DNA of 64,000 bases from Macrobrachium rosenbergii (lineage: Eukaryota; Arthropoda; Malacostraca; Decapoda; Palaemonidae), in contig NC_089749.1 in NCBI RefSeq assembly GCF_040412425.1, positions 41,109,239-41,173,238 on the forward strand. Direction: 5' to 3'. How positions within the stretch are numbered: the first letter of the stretch is position 1; each line of letters begins with the position of its first letter. The notes under the pieces were generated by a model, which did not search any database, was not told the DNA's origin, and saw only the letters and a list, made by a program, of their open reading frames with translations. The position numbers and the translations under genes were made by a program. This document shows, piece by piece, positions 1 to 11,010 of this stretch.

Positions 1-1830
1 TGAAGTCTTCCTCCTTGGGTGATAGAGCTCCATCAGCTATCCCCAAGTTGAAGTTGAAGACTTCATGGAAGGCGAAGGGCTATAAGTCCTCGTCCTCCAA
101 GAAGGCATCGCCCTTCCCCGTCGAAGGCTAAGGTCTCAGCACCTGTAGCCTCCGGGAGCAAGTCTGGTTCCTCCGGCAAAGGCGAGTAAGAGGGCTGCAA
201 AACCAAGCCCTCCTCGCCAGCCTGCCTTTGACGCAGAGGCCTTTGCCAACCAGCTTTTTAAAAGGTTCACGGAGGATTTGGACACGAAGTTCAACAAGAT
301 CTCCGAAAAGTTTGCCAGTCATGATAATATACTGGCGGGAATGGCTCAACCCACCCCAGCCCAACCCCAGTATGTCATCCCCGACACAGCGGACCTCCGC
401 CGCTTTCGATGTCGGTAACCCTTGGCGTTTTCGCCCTCCGGGCCATCCAACATGATGGCAAACTTACAATTGAAGGTCTTGGCACGAGACGGTTGGAGGA
501 ATTGGAATTCTTCCCCGCCGATCTCTTGCCCCCTACCCAGGCTTCGTGAGATTAACGGAGGAAGCATGGATTGCGTTCGATAAGGTTCCTAGGGAGACTG
601 TCATCGTCCCTAGGGACCAAGCTCAATCGGCTCTCCCTGCGCACTCTGGCGGAGTGGCAGGCAGAAAACACAAAGTTGACTCCTTTCAAGGGCAACTTTA
701 CCATGTTTGCCCTGGGAGACAACCTTCCCACCCCTGTTTGAACAAAGTCGCTCTGGCTCGGCCCGAGCGTGCTTTGAAGGGTAATCCATTACCGCAGCTG
801 AGGGAAACAGACCCCACTTCCCTGGTATTCCCGGGAAGTGATGAGTTCTGGATGGATGCTCCGTCCACTTTCACTGTCGGGAAGTTGGACCCCTTCTGTG
901 CTTCCTCACAGTTTAGTGAACAGCTCCCCAAGCTGCCGGAATCTTTGCTGAAGGCAGAGTTTGATGCCCGGACTAAGCTAGCCCGGTCCCTGAACTCCGT
1001 CTGCCTTCACGGAAGCCACTGCCGTCTCCCTGCGCCGACGAGCCATTTTTCCAGGTCTTGGCTAAGTCCCTGCTGCTGGCTTTCAGTCTGACCTTTTGAG
1101 TTCATCATGGCCAGACTGGAATGCAGAAAATTCATTTTTGCTGATGCCACTATCCGTCCACGAGCCTAACAAGCTCATTAAGAGCTCGATCTGGGGACCT
1201 AACCTCTTCCCAGAAGAAGAGGTTACGAATGTTATGGCTGAGGCTACAAGGGCCAACCAGAGTCTGCGCTCTCGCTGGGGCATTTCTGCCTATAAGCGCA
1301 AGACCCCAGAATCTGGCGGCCCCCAGACGAGAGGAGGCAAACATTTCAGGAGGCATAAGAGGCCCCACCATCAGGCGGTAGTTCAAGCCGCCCCGGTCTC
1401 GGCAGTGGCACAGCCTTCCACCTCAAAGGCTCACCCCAACAATATGTGCTGGTCCAACCAGCTCATTCCCTTGCTGCGCCTCGTATGTTGCTTCACCAGC
1501 ATACAACCCCACCTATGAGGGCCGTGGATACTTTCACGGCCTTAATAGGATCGCAAAGGGGGAAGAGGCAGGGTCCCCTCATAGAGGAAAACCAAACACC
1601 ACCCCAAGAGGAAAACCTGGACGTGGTAGAGGGAACAAACCCGCTCCCTCCCACTGAGAGAACACAGGTAGGTGGTCGCCTGTATTGGTTCAGGGACCAA
1701 TGGACCTTCAGCCCTTGGGCACACAGCATTGTGTCCAAAGGACTAGGATGGAGCTGGATCAAGGACCCTCCTCCTCCAACCAGGTTTTACCAGCCACCCT
1801 CATCAATCCTACAGGATTACGTGGGCAGAA
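1..1830 (+). pseudogene. DIRS gag-like region, frameshifted
   Basis: Reading frames at 228-455, 546-1091, 1096-1518 and 1446-1925 overlap in different frames and form one broken gag-like region upstream of the RT. The part at about 1150-1330 contains a run ending in residues like EEEVTNVMAEATRANQSLRSR, followed by a basic, glycine- and proline-rich tail. That layout is usual at the end of DIRS capsid-like proteins. The 5' end is cut by the window edge. Its role in DIRS elements is presumed to be nucleocapsid assembly; this is known only by analogy. At least three frame changes are needed to read it through. Confidence 0.6.
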
Positions 1831-2707
1831 TTGCTCAACAAACAAGCAATAAAGAAAGTAAGGCACCTAAAGTTTCAAGGCAGGTTATTCACTGTTCCCA
1901 AAAAGACTCGATCAGCAAAGAGTGATCCTGGATCTGTCGCGTCTAAATCTCTACATAAAATGCGACAAATTTCGCATGCTTACGGTAGCTCAGGTACGGA
2001 CTCTACTTCCGCGTGGAGCCGTCACCACCTCTATCGATCTTTCAGACGCTTATTATCACGTCCCGATTGCGCGGAACTTCTCTCAGTTCCTCGGTTTCAG
2101 ACTCGGGAATCAAGCCTACTCCTTCAGGGTCATGCCCTTCGGTCTAAACATTGCGCCCAGGGTATTCACCAAGCTGGCGGACACGGTAGTTCAACAACTC
2201 CGGTCCCGAGGGATATCCCTAGCAGCGTATTTGGGCGATTGGATAATTTGGGCACCAACAGTTCTGGAGTGTCAGAAGGCTACATCCATAGTCATCAACT
2301 TCCTGGAGTCGTTAGGTTTTCAACTGAACAGAGAGAAGTCCCGCCTGACTCCGAGTCCCGGTTTCAGTGGCTGGGTCTCCAGTGGGATCTGTCCTCTCAC
2401 ACGTTATCTCTCCCGCCTCCCAAGAGGAAAGAGATGCATCTCTCACCAGGAAATTTCTCAAAATCAATCAGCATCCCGCCGATCCCAAGAAAGGGTCCTT
2501 GGGTCTCTTCAATTTGCCTCAGTGACGGACCTGCTCTTAAAAGCGAAACTAAAAGACATAAACAGAGTGTGGCGGAGTCGAGCCAATGTCAAGCTCAGAG
2601 ACAAGGTCTCCTCTATTCCTCGAATCTTAAAGACAAGACTGCGGCCTTGGGCCACAGTCAGAGGCCTGTCCAAGTCAGTTCCGCTTCAATTTCCCCCCCG
2701 GCACTAG
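1831..2707 (+). pseudogene. DIRS reverse transcriptase, active site mutated
   Basis: The frame at 1922-2707 carries the RT palm. Motif A reads SIDLSDAYYHVPI, followed by the FRVMPFGLNIAPRVFTK block. Motif C reads YLGDW where DIRS RTs normally have YLDDW, so one of the two catalytic aspartates is replaced by glycine. The N-terminal finger region is in another frame (1831-1921), which puts a frameshift around 1920. RT of this family makes cDNA from the element RNA. With the altered motif C and the frame break this copy should be inactive. It is continuous with the RNase H region downstream. Confidence 0.8.
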
Positions 2708-3477
2708 TTGTTCACACAGACGCTTCCTAAGCGGCTGGGGGATATTCACCAAAACAAAAAGTACAAGGAACGTGGTCCACAATGTTTCAGCAGTTCCATA
2801 TAAACACCCTGGAAGCTATGGCGGTCTTTCTAACTCTAAAGAAAATCCGCCCCAACCGGATTCATATCAGGCTGGTATTGGACAGCGCAGTGGTAGTTCA
2901 TTGCATCAACAGGGGCGGCTCCAAATCAGGTCGAGTAAACCAAGTCATGGTTGCTATCTTCTCCCTGGCGAACAAGCACGGCTGGCACCTGTCAGCCACC
3001 CACCTAGCGGGGGTACGGAACGTGGTGGCGGATTCCCTGTCCAGGGCTACTCCGTTGGAGACGGAGTGGTCCCTGGACGGGAATCTTTCAAATGGATTTG
3101 CCGCCGGGTTCCGGGTCTCCAAGTGGATCTGTTCGCGACGGAGAGCAACTTCAAGCTCCCCTGTTATGTGGCCCCCAACCTGGACCCTCAGGCGTCGCCA
3201 CAGACGCAATGACAATAGATTGGAACAATTGGGAGAAAATTTATCTGTTCCCTCCAATAAATTTACTGCTGAAAGTATTACACAAACTCAGGACATTCAA
3301 AGGTCAACCAGCCCTACTAGCCCCTATTGGCCGAAGAGCAATTGGTTCCCTCTTCTTCAGGAACTGGGATTGCGGAGTCTTCGGATTCCCAAGCCCATAC
3401 TGACCCAGACAGTACAAACCAAGACTGTGTCAGCTTCCTCAAGAATTCAGAATGCCCTAGTTTTATGGACTTTATAA
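2707..3477 (+). pseudogene. DIRS RNase H and linker
   Basis: The frame at 2782-3477 follows the RT. It shows an RNase H-like core with the acidic residues in NTLEAMAV and VLDSAVVV, and the closing HLAGVRNVVADSLSR block typical of DIRS and caulimovirus-like RNase H. An in-frame stop at 2728-2730 and a shift near 3090-3215 split the domain. The plus frame ending at 3212 carries the downstream QVDLFATESNFKLPCY block that normally follows RNase H in DIRS pol. The enzyme would degrade the RNA template. The copy is decayed. Confidence 0.75.
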
Positions 3478-3524
3478 AATTCGCAGCCCAAAAGGAGCAA
3501 ACATTGACCCTGTCAACACTCTGT

Positions 3525-4389
3525 TTTTAGAATCAGATAAAAGAGATTCTACTCTTAGACAGTATGACTCAGCAGTCAAAAATTAGCCTCCTTCCTGAAA
3601 GCATCTGAAGCCAAAATCATGACGACTAATTTAGGAGTTTCTTTCTTTAGGTCACTGTTTGAGAAAGGCCTTGCTCCGGCCACTATTACCACAGCCAAGT
3701 CAGCCCTGAAGAAAGTATTTCTATACGGTTTTAAAATCGACCTTACAGATTCCTATTTTCATCTATCCCCAGAGCATGCGCTCGTCTGAGACCCGTATCA
3801 CGCCCACATTCTGTTACGTGGTTTCTCAATGACGTCCTTAAGTTAGCATCAGAGATGGACAACTTTCAATGCTCTTATCAGGATCTGTTAAGGAAGACCT
3901 TATTTCTGATTAGCTTGGCTTCAGGTGCTAGAATCTCAGAGCTATCGGCTCTCACTAGAGGTGATAATTTTGTGAACTTCCTCCCGTCCGGAGAGGTCCT
4001 CCTTTCCCTGACCCTAGATTCTTAGCCAAAAACGAAGACCCACAAGACAGATGGTCTCCTTGGAAGGTGGTGCCCCTTCCACAAGACCAGTCTTTATGTC
4101 CAGTTTATACACTTAAATCTTACCTTTTAAGAACTCCACAGAGTAAGTCGGGTCCTCTTTTATCAGGGAGAAAGGTGGTACTCTTTCACTGAATGCTATA
4201 AGACAACAAATTCTGTATTTTATTAAACAGGCCAACCCAGATTCAGTTCCTAAGGTTCATGATATTCGAGCAGTTGCTACTTCCATTAATTACTTTCATA
4301 ATATGGACTTCTCAGAACTATCTAAATACACGGGTTGGAAATCACCTCTAGTGTTTAAACGCCACTATTTAAAATCGCTCAAGCCCTGA
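3525..4389 (+). pseudogene. DIRS tyrosine recombinase, frameshifted
   Basis: No single long frame covers this region, but three frames together give a tyrosine recombinase. A core-binding part begins around STLRQYDSAVK and continues to about 3770. The catalytic arginine block SGARISELSALTRG lies at about 3920-3965. Near the end are HDIRAVATS (the HxxR motif, about 4258) and KRHYLKSL (the nucleophilic tyrosine, about 4360), with the stop at 4387-4389. All catalytic residues are visible, but stops and shifts at about 3787, 4022 and 4190 break the frame. In DIRS elements this enzyme integrates the circular DNA intermediate without making target-site duplications. Confidence 0.8.
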
Positions 4390-4989
4390 AATTTTCTACA
4401 ATAGCTGTGGGAAGTGTCATCTCCCCACCTTAACTAATCATATCCTTATCCTCCCCTTTCCCCCCCCCGCCTGCCTCATTTACTTCTCTGCTTATCCTCC
4501 TGGTTGATCATGCCTCACTGCCTGGCTCCTCATATTGATGTATCTTGTCTCTGTTGAGTGGAAACTGTAATCTGACATGTTATGATTGTTTTTCTTGTGG
4601 GGTACTGGGCAGTTTTTATTTTGCTCCATGTACCCCAGATATATGTATATGTACTGTATATTTTATTTTTCATTTGATTTTGTCTCTTACGTGTTTAGCT
4701 TAAGTTTACGTGTGTAGCTTTAAGATTGTATATTCATTTATCCTATGCAAATTTCATATATGTTTCAATATGCTTTAGTAATATTAAGTATTTTTTGGGG
4801 GCCTCTTCCCGTCGTGCTGGGGACTTCCCCACTTTTCGTAATATTAAGTCTTTGATGTGCCTTAGGTTTAGTGTTCTTGCTACATGTAAGAGATTCCCTG
4901 ATTAAAACTATTTTCGTAATTTATGTTTTTTTCTTCAGATTACCTTGTTTCCTCGTAGTTTGCAGCCTTGGCATGATTCTCTATCACTA
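4390..4989. other. DIRS 3' untranslated region
   Basis: This AT-rich stretch lies between the recombinase stop and the terminal inverted structure. I see no coding frame and no internal repeat apart from T-rich runs. Confidence 0.5.
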
Positions 4990-5472
4990 TTTCACCGGCT
5001 GACACGGGACTGAACTCAGAAAAGGGATTTTGACAAAGGAAAAATCTATTTCTGAGGAAGGTCCCGTGTCACCCGTGACCCTCCCCTGACACACCTATTG
5101 CTCCCCTACTTGCACATGCCAAGTCTGGGGTTAGTGCTAGCATGGAATGAGGTAGGTGGCGCTGGTGTCGCCGAGCTGGCGGGTGTTGGGTGTAGGGGCT
5201 GTAACGGCTCACCGCTCTGTTCTGGGGTTTTGATAGGAGAGATCTTTCAGTAAGACTCCGTGGTAGTGATCTTTCACTCACCCTTCCTTATACCGACGTC
5301 TTCCTGGAGAAGACGCTCGATCTGGGGGTAGTAACCCCAGCTTTCCTGAAAGCTCTTTTTTTCTCTGGTATATCTAGCATATTATACCTAGAAATTCGTG
5401 CTATAATGGAATTTCACCGGGTGACACGGGACCTTCCTCAGAAATAGATTTTTCCTTTGTCAAAATCCCTTT
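4990..5472 (+). repeat. 3' terminal repeat and internal complementary region of the first DIRS element
   Basis: 5021-5074 and 5419-5472 are exact reverse complements (54 nt). The loop between them (5075-5418) is the rest of the terminal repeat and has no coding potential. A decayed sequence at 4990-5020, containing CACCGGCTGACACGGGAC, resembles the start of the right arm (CACCGGGTGACACGGGAC) and precedes the left arm directly. Confidence 0.8.
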
Positions 5473-5907
5473 ATTACTAAGGGGAGAACTAGTTGAATTC
5501 CTCCCTCTCCCCACACATAAAAAAATTAAACACTGTACATACTAAGACGGCCAACTCCAAGCATCAAAGATTGGCTTGACAGTGTGGTACTGAAGTGAAT
5601 TACTGTATATGGTTTAGCGGTGTAGCAAAACACAAGGACCAAGTACATGCTTACAAAACAGTCTGATTTATTAGTCAGTGACCAAGGTAAAGACATGGAT
5701 ATTAAGGAATATGACATCACCAACATAGCCTATGCCTATACAGTATTCATTCATCTTAGGAATAACTTACCATTTAGTGAGTTTTGGGTATTAAGACTTA
5801 CATATGTACTGTACATGAAACAATTCTCTTAAATATCACTCATTAAGTACGAAAGAATGTTTAGGTATATATTACAAAATCTTGAAAAGATAAAAATAAT
5901 AACTTAC
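5473..5907. other. Probable intron or downstream sequence of the zinc-finger gene
   Basis: This stretch lies after the splice donor of the zinc-finger exon. The frames on either strand show no zinc-finger or other family motif. Nothing further is recognised. Confidence 0.4.
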
Positions 5908-6148
5908 TTCCACTTTATCATCCAAATGAATCTTTGCATGATACTTGAGATGTGTGTCACGGGAGAATAAAGCAGGACAATGTTCACACTGGAAAATCTT
6001 ATTAATTTTTCTTGAAGAATATCCCTTTTCTTTTCATTTGAAGCATCAGCCTTTTTTTTCTTTGACCATTTTCTTGTTTTACTTCAACTTCATCCTCATC
6101 TTCTGGTAATAGGTCATTGTCAGGATCATCAGGTAAATCTCCTTCAAC
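5908..6148 (-). CDS. C2H2 zinc-finger gene, internal exon with two apparent frameshifts
   Basis: On the minus strand an acceptor (ATTTACAG, AG at 6150-6149) precedes an exon that ends at a strong donor (GTAAGT, starting at 5907). The exon opens in phase 0 with an acidic stretch, VEGDLPDDPDNDLLPEDEDE. A lysine-rich linker follows in a second frame, then one C2H2 finger in a third: CEHC, then FSRDTHLKYHAKIH. The spacing C-x2-C-x12-H-x4-H is a slight variant of the usual H-x3-H. The two frame changes fall at an eight-A run (about 6060) and at an A-rich GAAAAGAAAAGGG run (about 6020), so assembly indels are as likely as real mutations. The finger frame leaves the exon in phase 0. Such proteins usually bind DNA in the nucleus; the target is unknown. 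Confidence 0.65.
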
Positions 6149-6807
6149 CTGTAAATTTGAGTCTTAGAGAAAGTGTCTCAAGGTCAAATTTCATCTTTAT
6201 TCATGGAAAATCATGTTACAAACATAAGATAAACACTGATTACTGCATGTAGTAAATTAATTTCAGTGCTGAAGCCAAGACTCTGGCCATTGAAAACAAG
6301 TCCAGCTATCAATCTTTTGCAGTAATAGTACTGGCTGAAAAAGAAGCTGTACATCTGATCAGTGCTGATGAATAATTACAAATTCATGCTGTGGCATATT
6401 CAACACAGTGATGAATAGGGCATACCCAGAGATGGAATGGTCATGTAAGTGTATTGTACTACTAGTTAGGTAACACAAGGGCATAGAAAATATGAGGACC
6501 AACAAATGCATGAAAGAGGGGAAATGCTGAGTAAAAATGGCTAAAATCTGCTTAACCTGGAAATATTGCAGGCAGAGTGATAGTGGAAAAATGACAAAGG
6601 ATGAAGTTTACACGTAACACTTTTTTCTATAATGATGTATTTGAGACAAAAGCAGCCATTCAATGCAAGCATGAAATTACTAAAAATATTAGTTGATGAA
6701 TCATTCATATTGAAAAAATTGAGTAAAAATATAAATACTTAAGATTTATTTTTTAAATACTCACCTCTCCATTATTTAGCATTTAGCTTTTTCATTTAAA
6801 GCATCAA

Positions 6808-6942
6808 GTTTGGCAGATTGAAACAAAAATAAGAACACTTGGTTTTCTATGAATATCAGTTTCTTTTCTACTTCCCCAAGCCCCACCAGGGGAACGATAG
6901 GTACAAACACCCGTGAACATTTGAAGCAGTCTACTGTCCATT
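6808..6942 (+). repeat. Left inverted terminal repeat of the old DIRS element (uninterrupted)
   Basis: The reverse complement matches the right arm, which is interrupted at 13614/20237 by the 6.6-kb element. The uninterrupted junction here lies between 6859 and 6860 and shows the state before insertion. Confidence 0.7.
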
Positions 6943-7329
6943 TTAAATGTGGGGAGGTAGGAGGGCTGTCAGCGAAGGTGTGAGTAAGAGGCAGCCTCTT
7001 TCAACTTTGAATTTATTCAAACAACAAACAGACAGGTCAACAGCTCTTCCGAGCGGAAATTTCGTTCCTGACACAAGGCGAACAAACCAGAGGTCAGAGT
7101 ACAATCAACTGTATTTGTTGAAGGATGGAAAGATGCACATAAATTAATATACAAAACATGAATGAAGTTATGATACATACAGTATGACTTGAATGCTGAC
7201 ATTGTAATGCTTTATGCTAAAGAATGATACATTTAATATAATAATCAAATGATAATATGAAGTCCCCTGTCACTGGCAGGGGTTCCATTCCACATCATTG
7301 ACTTAACCTGTAAATCGGCAGATAATGTC
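6943..7329. other. Unrecognised internal sequence
   Basis: The stretch lies between the left terminal repeat and the MITE-like unit. Short frames here show no family motif. Nothing recognised. Confidence 0.3.
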
Positions 7330-7570
7330 AGATCCCTGGTTATCGGCATTGATATATATTAAAGGCATATATACAGTTATCATATCACCAAACCTCCTGA
7401 TCAGAGCCGTTATCAGCGCCAATAAGCAGGATCAGAGCCTAAGTTAATCAGCGCCAACCTCTGGGATTGGGCGCCGATAACTGGAGATCAGTGTCAAAAA
7501 TCAAGCCATCACTAGACAAGCACCATAAAACCGGATTGAGAAGGCCGCCAATAACCGGGGACTGCCTGTA
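7330..7570. mobile_element. MITE-like element with TIRs
   Basis: The left end reads GATCCCTGGTTATCGGCA (about 7333-7350). The right end, read in reverse complement, gives CAGTCCCCGGTTATTGGCGG (about 7546-7568). These near-identical inverted ends enclose about 240 bp without coding capacity. The interior repeats GCGCCAATAA-type and GCGCCGATAA-type words. Superfamily is uncertain. Confidence 0.5.
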
Positions 7571-7694
7571 TGTACAAAGGATGCAACTGACATCTGCTGT
7601 TGTTGCTATGTGCGCATGTTACAGAGATGCTTGTCGATGTGAGGAGATTTGCTCCAGGTAAGATGGACAGGTGTGTGCCATGAACCCTTAGAAC

Positions 7695-8281
7695 TTAATT
7701 GGAGAAGCCTACAGTTGTAGGTTGGTGTCTGGGAGGTGTGCTGGCTTTAGGCGGTTGATGGAGCCCCACGTAGTTCTGCCATCCACTGTCATTTGGTAGG
7801 CTTTGTGTCTCCTCTGGATGACATGGTATGGTCCCAAGTAGGCTGGAGATAGGGGGGTTCTGTGTGCGTCTACCCATATGAATGCATATTTTGCATTCTA
7901 TCGTTCATCAGGGACGTACACTTTTCTGGCCATGTGGTAAGTTGTCTTGGCCGGCGTTATTCGTTTTAATGCTTTGCGGGTGTCAGATAGGGAAGTTGGG
8001 CTAGTTGGATATTGAAAGGTATCTGCCAGCAATGTTAATGATTGGCCATACAGGTCTTCTGTTGGAGATGCGTTGAATGCCACATATAGTGACATTCTCA
8101 GGCCCAGTATGACCCAACGTAACTCCTTTCTCCAACTCCCGCCTTGACATCTAGCGGTGAGTAATGCTTTCAACAACCAGTGTAGCCTTTCAATGATGCT
8201 GTTAGCTTCTGGGTTGTAGGCCATCGTGTGTATTATCTTTGTCCCCAAACTGTCTGTGATGGTGTTCCATAAGGCGGACAT
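7695..8281 (-). pseudogene. Ty3/gypsy integrase core and C-terminal end
   Basis: The frame 8281-7898 carries the end of the DDE core: IIHTMAYNPEANSIIERLHWLLK includes the catalytic Glu, with ELRWVILGLRMS after it. A stop near 7898 separates this from 7877-7695, which holds the PPISSLLGTIPCHPEETQ block (an SH3-like end, usually PPYxGPYxVLxR). The first two core Asp residues would lie in the frame 8399-8202 or beyond and are not cleanly readable. Confidence 0.75.
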
Positions 8282-8603
8282 GAAGTTTGACCCTGTCGCT
8301 CATGGTGATCTGTGGGACTCTGTGTCTGCTGACCCATCTGATGAGAGCTTTCAACAAACTCCACCGCTTCACTGTTGCTGTATCAGTTTGTTGGGCCACC
8401 TGGTATTTCTGTTGATGATGGTGAACAGGTATCTATACCCCTTGGAGGGGGGGTCAAGGTCCTACGATGTCAACATGGATGTGGGAGAGTCAGCAGTGTG
8501 TTGTGTAGAACTCTCCTATTCCACTTTCTACGTGCCTTGTTATTTTTGACATCTGCCATGGAAGGCACTCTCTCATCCAGTTTTTTATGTCCTTTTTCAT
8601 TCC

Positions 8604-8912
8604 TCACCAGATATACCTCTCTGCTGAAATTTGGGTGGGTGCCCAGCCTAATGGGTGAGACAGGTTGTGGGCGAGATTGCAAGCCTTTTTTCTGAGGCCT
8701 TCTGACAGGTAGGGGTGAGAGCACCTAGTACTTGTTTCGCAGGCAATGGTTGTCTCTCCATTGTAGACTAACAGGTCACTCCACATAAGGGCGGGGTTGT
8801 CCTGCTGCAGTCGCTGTAGATCCATGTCATCTCTTTGCGCCTCTGCTATTTCAGGATAGGCTATCCTGAGCTGGCTGGTGTTGGTGCATTTTTTTGAAAG
8901 TGAGTCCACCAC
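8604..8912 (-). pseudogene. Ty3/gypsy integrase N-terminal region
   Basis: The frame begins MVDSLSKK, the end of RNase H (usually VADxLSR), then has the DxxLQRLQQDNPAL linker. A possible zinc-binding block follows, with H at SHPYLSEGLRKKACNLAHNLSHP. The expected HHCC pattern is only partly visible. Integrase inserts cDNA into chromosomes. The catalytic core follows in other frames. Confidence 0.65.
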
Positions 8913-9138
8913 GGTGTTTGCTGAACCCTAAAATACTGGTGGCACAGGAGTGGTCAGCTACTGCTGATAGGTGACACTGTTATTGTGCTGACCATGCATC
9001 TGCTGTCTTTGTGAAGGCGTACACCAAGGGTTGATGGTCCATTTGTATGAAGAACTGCCGTCCTTCTAGCATGTGATGGAAGTGACGGATGGCTTTGTGG
9101 ACCGCTAGGAGCTCTCTTTCAATTGTGGAGTACTTTTG

Positions 9139-9390
9139 CTATGCTGACATTAACTTCTTGCTGAAGAACGCCAACGGCTGACGACTATTATCTGTGTACT
9201 GCTCTAGTACCGCGCCCATCACTTTGCTACTAGCATCAGTTGTCAAAGTGAGGGACCTATGGGGTAGAGGAAAGATTAATGTGGCTGCAGAGGTTACTGC
9301 TTGTTTTACTGAAAGAAATGTATTATCTTGAACTTCAGACCAACTTAATTTTTTAGGTTTTCCTTCTAAACATGAGTAGATTGGACTCAT
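9139..9390 (-). pseudogene. Ty3/gypsy RNase H (partial)
   Basis: The frame continues the RT and contains the LSWSEVQDNTFLSVKQAV connection and the TLTTDASSKVMGAVLEQ block with the first catalytic Asp, then PLAFFSKKL. These are standard for Ty3/gypsy RNase H. The frame stops around 9139. The rest of the domain, with LLAVHKAIRHFHHML-type sequence, continues in another frame towards 9010, so the domain is broken. Confidence 0.8.
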
Positions 9391-9818
9391 GATTTTAGCA
9401 ATATATTTGGGATAAATCTATGATAATAGTTTAGTCCCAAAAATTCTTGTACTGCTTTAATTGTTGTTGGTTTTGGGAAGTCCGTAATTGCTTTTACTTT
9501 CTCTGGGAGGGGTTTAATGCCATCTGAGCTTATTTGATGTCCCAGGAATTCCACCGTTTTTTTTGCCCATTCGCACTTGTCTTCCTTTGCTATGAGTCCA
9601 TTTTCTTTAAGTATCTGCAGCACCCTTCTGACATTCTTAAGATATTGCTTGAGGTTGGGGCTAAATATGGGGATGTCGTCGACGTAGACCACACAGAAGG
9701 GAAGGTCACCCACCAGTTCGTCCATAAGTCTTTGGAAGGTTGCCCCTGCATTCCGAAGGCCGAAACAGCTGTAGTTGAACTTGTAGGTGCCAAAGGGGGT
9801 GATTATTATTATCATCAT
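9387..9818 (-). pseudogene. Ty3/gypsy reverse transcriptase (partial)
   Basis: The frame starts inside the palm. It shows FGLRNAGATFQRLMD and then motif C as VYVDDIPIFSPN, with both catalytic aspartates present. FLGHQISSDGIKPLPEKV and a connection block with FLGLNYYHRFIP follow. These are the standard Ty3 RT blocks. Motif A and the fingers are absent. A frame change near 9390 leads into the RNase H region. RT would copy the element RNA; this fragment cannot act alone. Confidence 0.85.
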
Positions 9819-9833
9819 TATTACTAAAACAGT

Positions 9834-9965
9834 TTAACCAGACCACTGAGCTGATTATCAGCCCTCATAGGGCTAGCCCGAAGGATTTGGATGAAATGAC
9901 AGGTCTAGGCTAGAAGCCTAGCACTGGGACCAAATAGGTCATTCAGTATGGTGATGAATGAATGA
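9834..9965 (-). repeat. SINE tail and partial 315-bp repeat
   Basis: 9834-9890 (CCAGACCACTGAGCTGATTA and following) matches, on the minus strand, the 3' tail of the SINE at 50.85-51.16 kb. 9895-9965 (AGCCTAGCACTGGGACC and following) matches the start of the 315-bp repeat inserted at 32896-33210. Both are partial. Confidence 0.6.
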
Positions 9966-10305
9966 AAATGAAATTAAAAACTCCACAAAGGCATACGATC
10001 TCATACTGGAACACACTCACACAATAAATACCTGTACATTTATACTCATGTTTCCATACATACTCACTAAAAAGGTATGTTAAAATTTAAAATAAATTAA
10101 GTAAAATTTTAAAATTTAGTTGTTTTAAAATTCATTAGACGCCCAAGAGTTTTCGTATTTCTATTATTTACTTTTATATTTCATCAATTAAATCACAGCT
10201 CCTCATGAACATTAAAATTGGTAATACTGAAAATGTAGAAGATTCTGACAAAATTTCCTTCATTAATATATTTCCAAAATATGATAACCACTGCAGGTTA
10301 TACTT
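9966..10305. other. AT-rich, nothing recognised
   Basis: No coding frame or repeat is seen, apart from a 25-bp SINE-tail match (GGTCTGGTTAAACTAAGG) at about 10308-10332 that closes this stretch. Confidence 0.4.
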
Positions 10306-10473
10306 TGGTCTGGTTAAACTAAGGTATACTTTTTTGGACATTCACACAATACATGTTTGACTGTTATCAGCACTCTGCAATCTGGGAATTCAGGAGGAGG
10401 GCCACATGGACTGTTCATTAAGTTTCCATGTGTCATACTAGTATGAGCTATTCGAAGACGTGTCAGAATTAAA

Positions 10474-11010
10474 TTACTTGTGTGTGTGTCTCTCTCTCTC
10501 TCTCTGATATGATGAACTCCATTTTCCAACACTGGATTTTATCTGTTTTAATTTATTATTTTCTGGTTCTTCATTCCATATATTTTGCCATTTACTTACA
10601 ATGATTATTTTTATATATCTTATATAGTCACTAATAGGGATATTTACATTTGCTCTTGTCATATGGACTGCTTCTTTAGCTGCTTTATCAGCCTCTTCAT
10701 TTTCTTTAGGCCCTACATGGGCAGGCATCCAACATATTTCAATATTTTTTCCATTATTATACAATTTATGGAGTGCAAACTTAATTTGCTGTACAATATT
10801 TTTTTAATAATTATAGCTTTGAATGGCTTCTATAGCGCTTCTGGAGTTGCTATAAATCGCAAAATTATTAAATGAAGCTTCTTTAATTATTTTCATGGCT
10901 GATGCTATTGCACATAACTCAGTTGTAAATACTGAGGCATTATCTGGTAGAGAGAACTGATACGTTTTGTTTGGGGGCATGTCCCACTCCGTATTGTGAC
11001 TTAGATACAT
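10474..11010 (-). pseudogene. LINE RNase H domain
   Basis: The frame 11010-10804 holds SVFTTELCAIASAMKII (catalytic Glu) and FAIYSNSRSAIEAIQS, where the usual SDSxSA Asp is replaced by Asn. The frame 10764-10474 holds ICWMPAHVGPKENEEADKAA, the closing His/Asp block. The domain is split by a frame change around 10800. The downstream minus frame (10532-10314) has LILTRLRIAHTSMTHG and a C..C-like VLCECP, the usual C-terminal block of I-type ORF2. Confidence 0.75.

Larger units (their letters stand above)
1..5472 (+). mobile_element. DIRS-type retrotransposon, 5' end outside window
   Basis: The unit has the DIRS order gag, reverse transcriptase, RNase H, tyrosine recombinase, and then a terminal inverted structure. 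The left terminal repeat lies outside the window. The right end is set by a perfect 54-nt inverted repeat: 5021-5074 is the reverse complement of 5419-5472. This is what is expected where the internal complementary region copies the outer end of the 3' terminal repeat. The stretch 4990-5020, just upstream, resembles the opposite terminus and would be the half that copies the missing left repeat. Frameshifts occur in every domain and the RT active site is altered, so the copy is dead. Family assignment rests on domain order and the recombinase motifs. Confidence 0.85.
7690..9830 (-). mobile_element. Ty3/gypsy pol fragment
   Basis: Minus-strand order is RT (9818-9387), RNase H (9390-9139), integrase zinc-binding region (8912-8604), integrase core (8281-7898) and a C-terminal tail (7877-7695). 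RT before integrase places it in Ty3/gypsy. The 5' part (gag, protease, RT fingers) is missing and the break at about 9820 falls in an AT-rich triplet-like run. No LTR is seen at either side. Frames change at each domain border, so the copy is dead. Confidence 0.85.
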
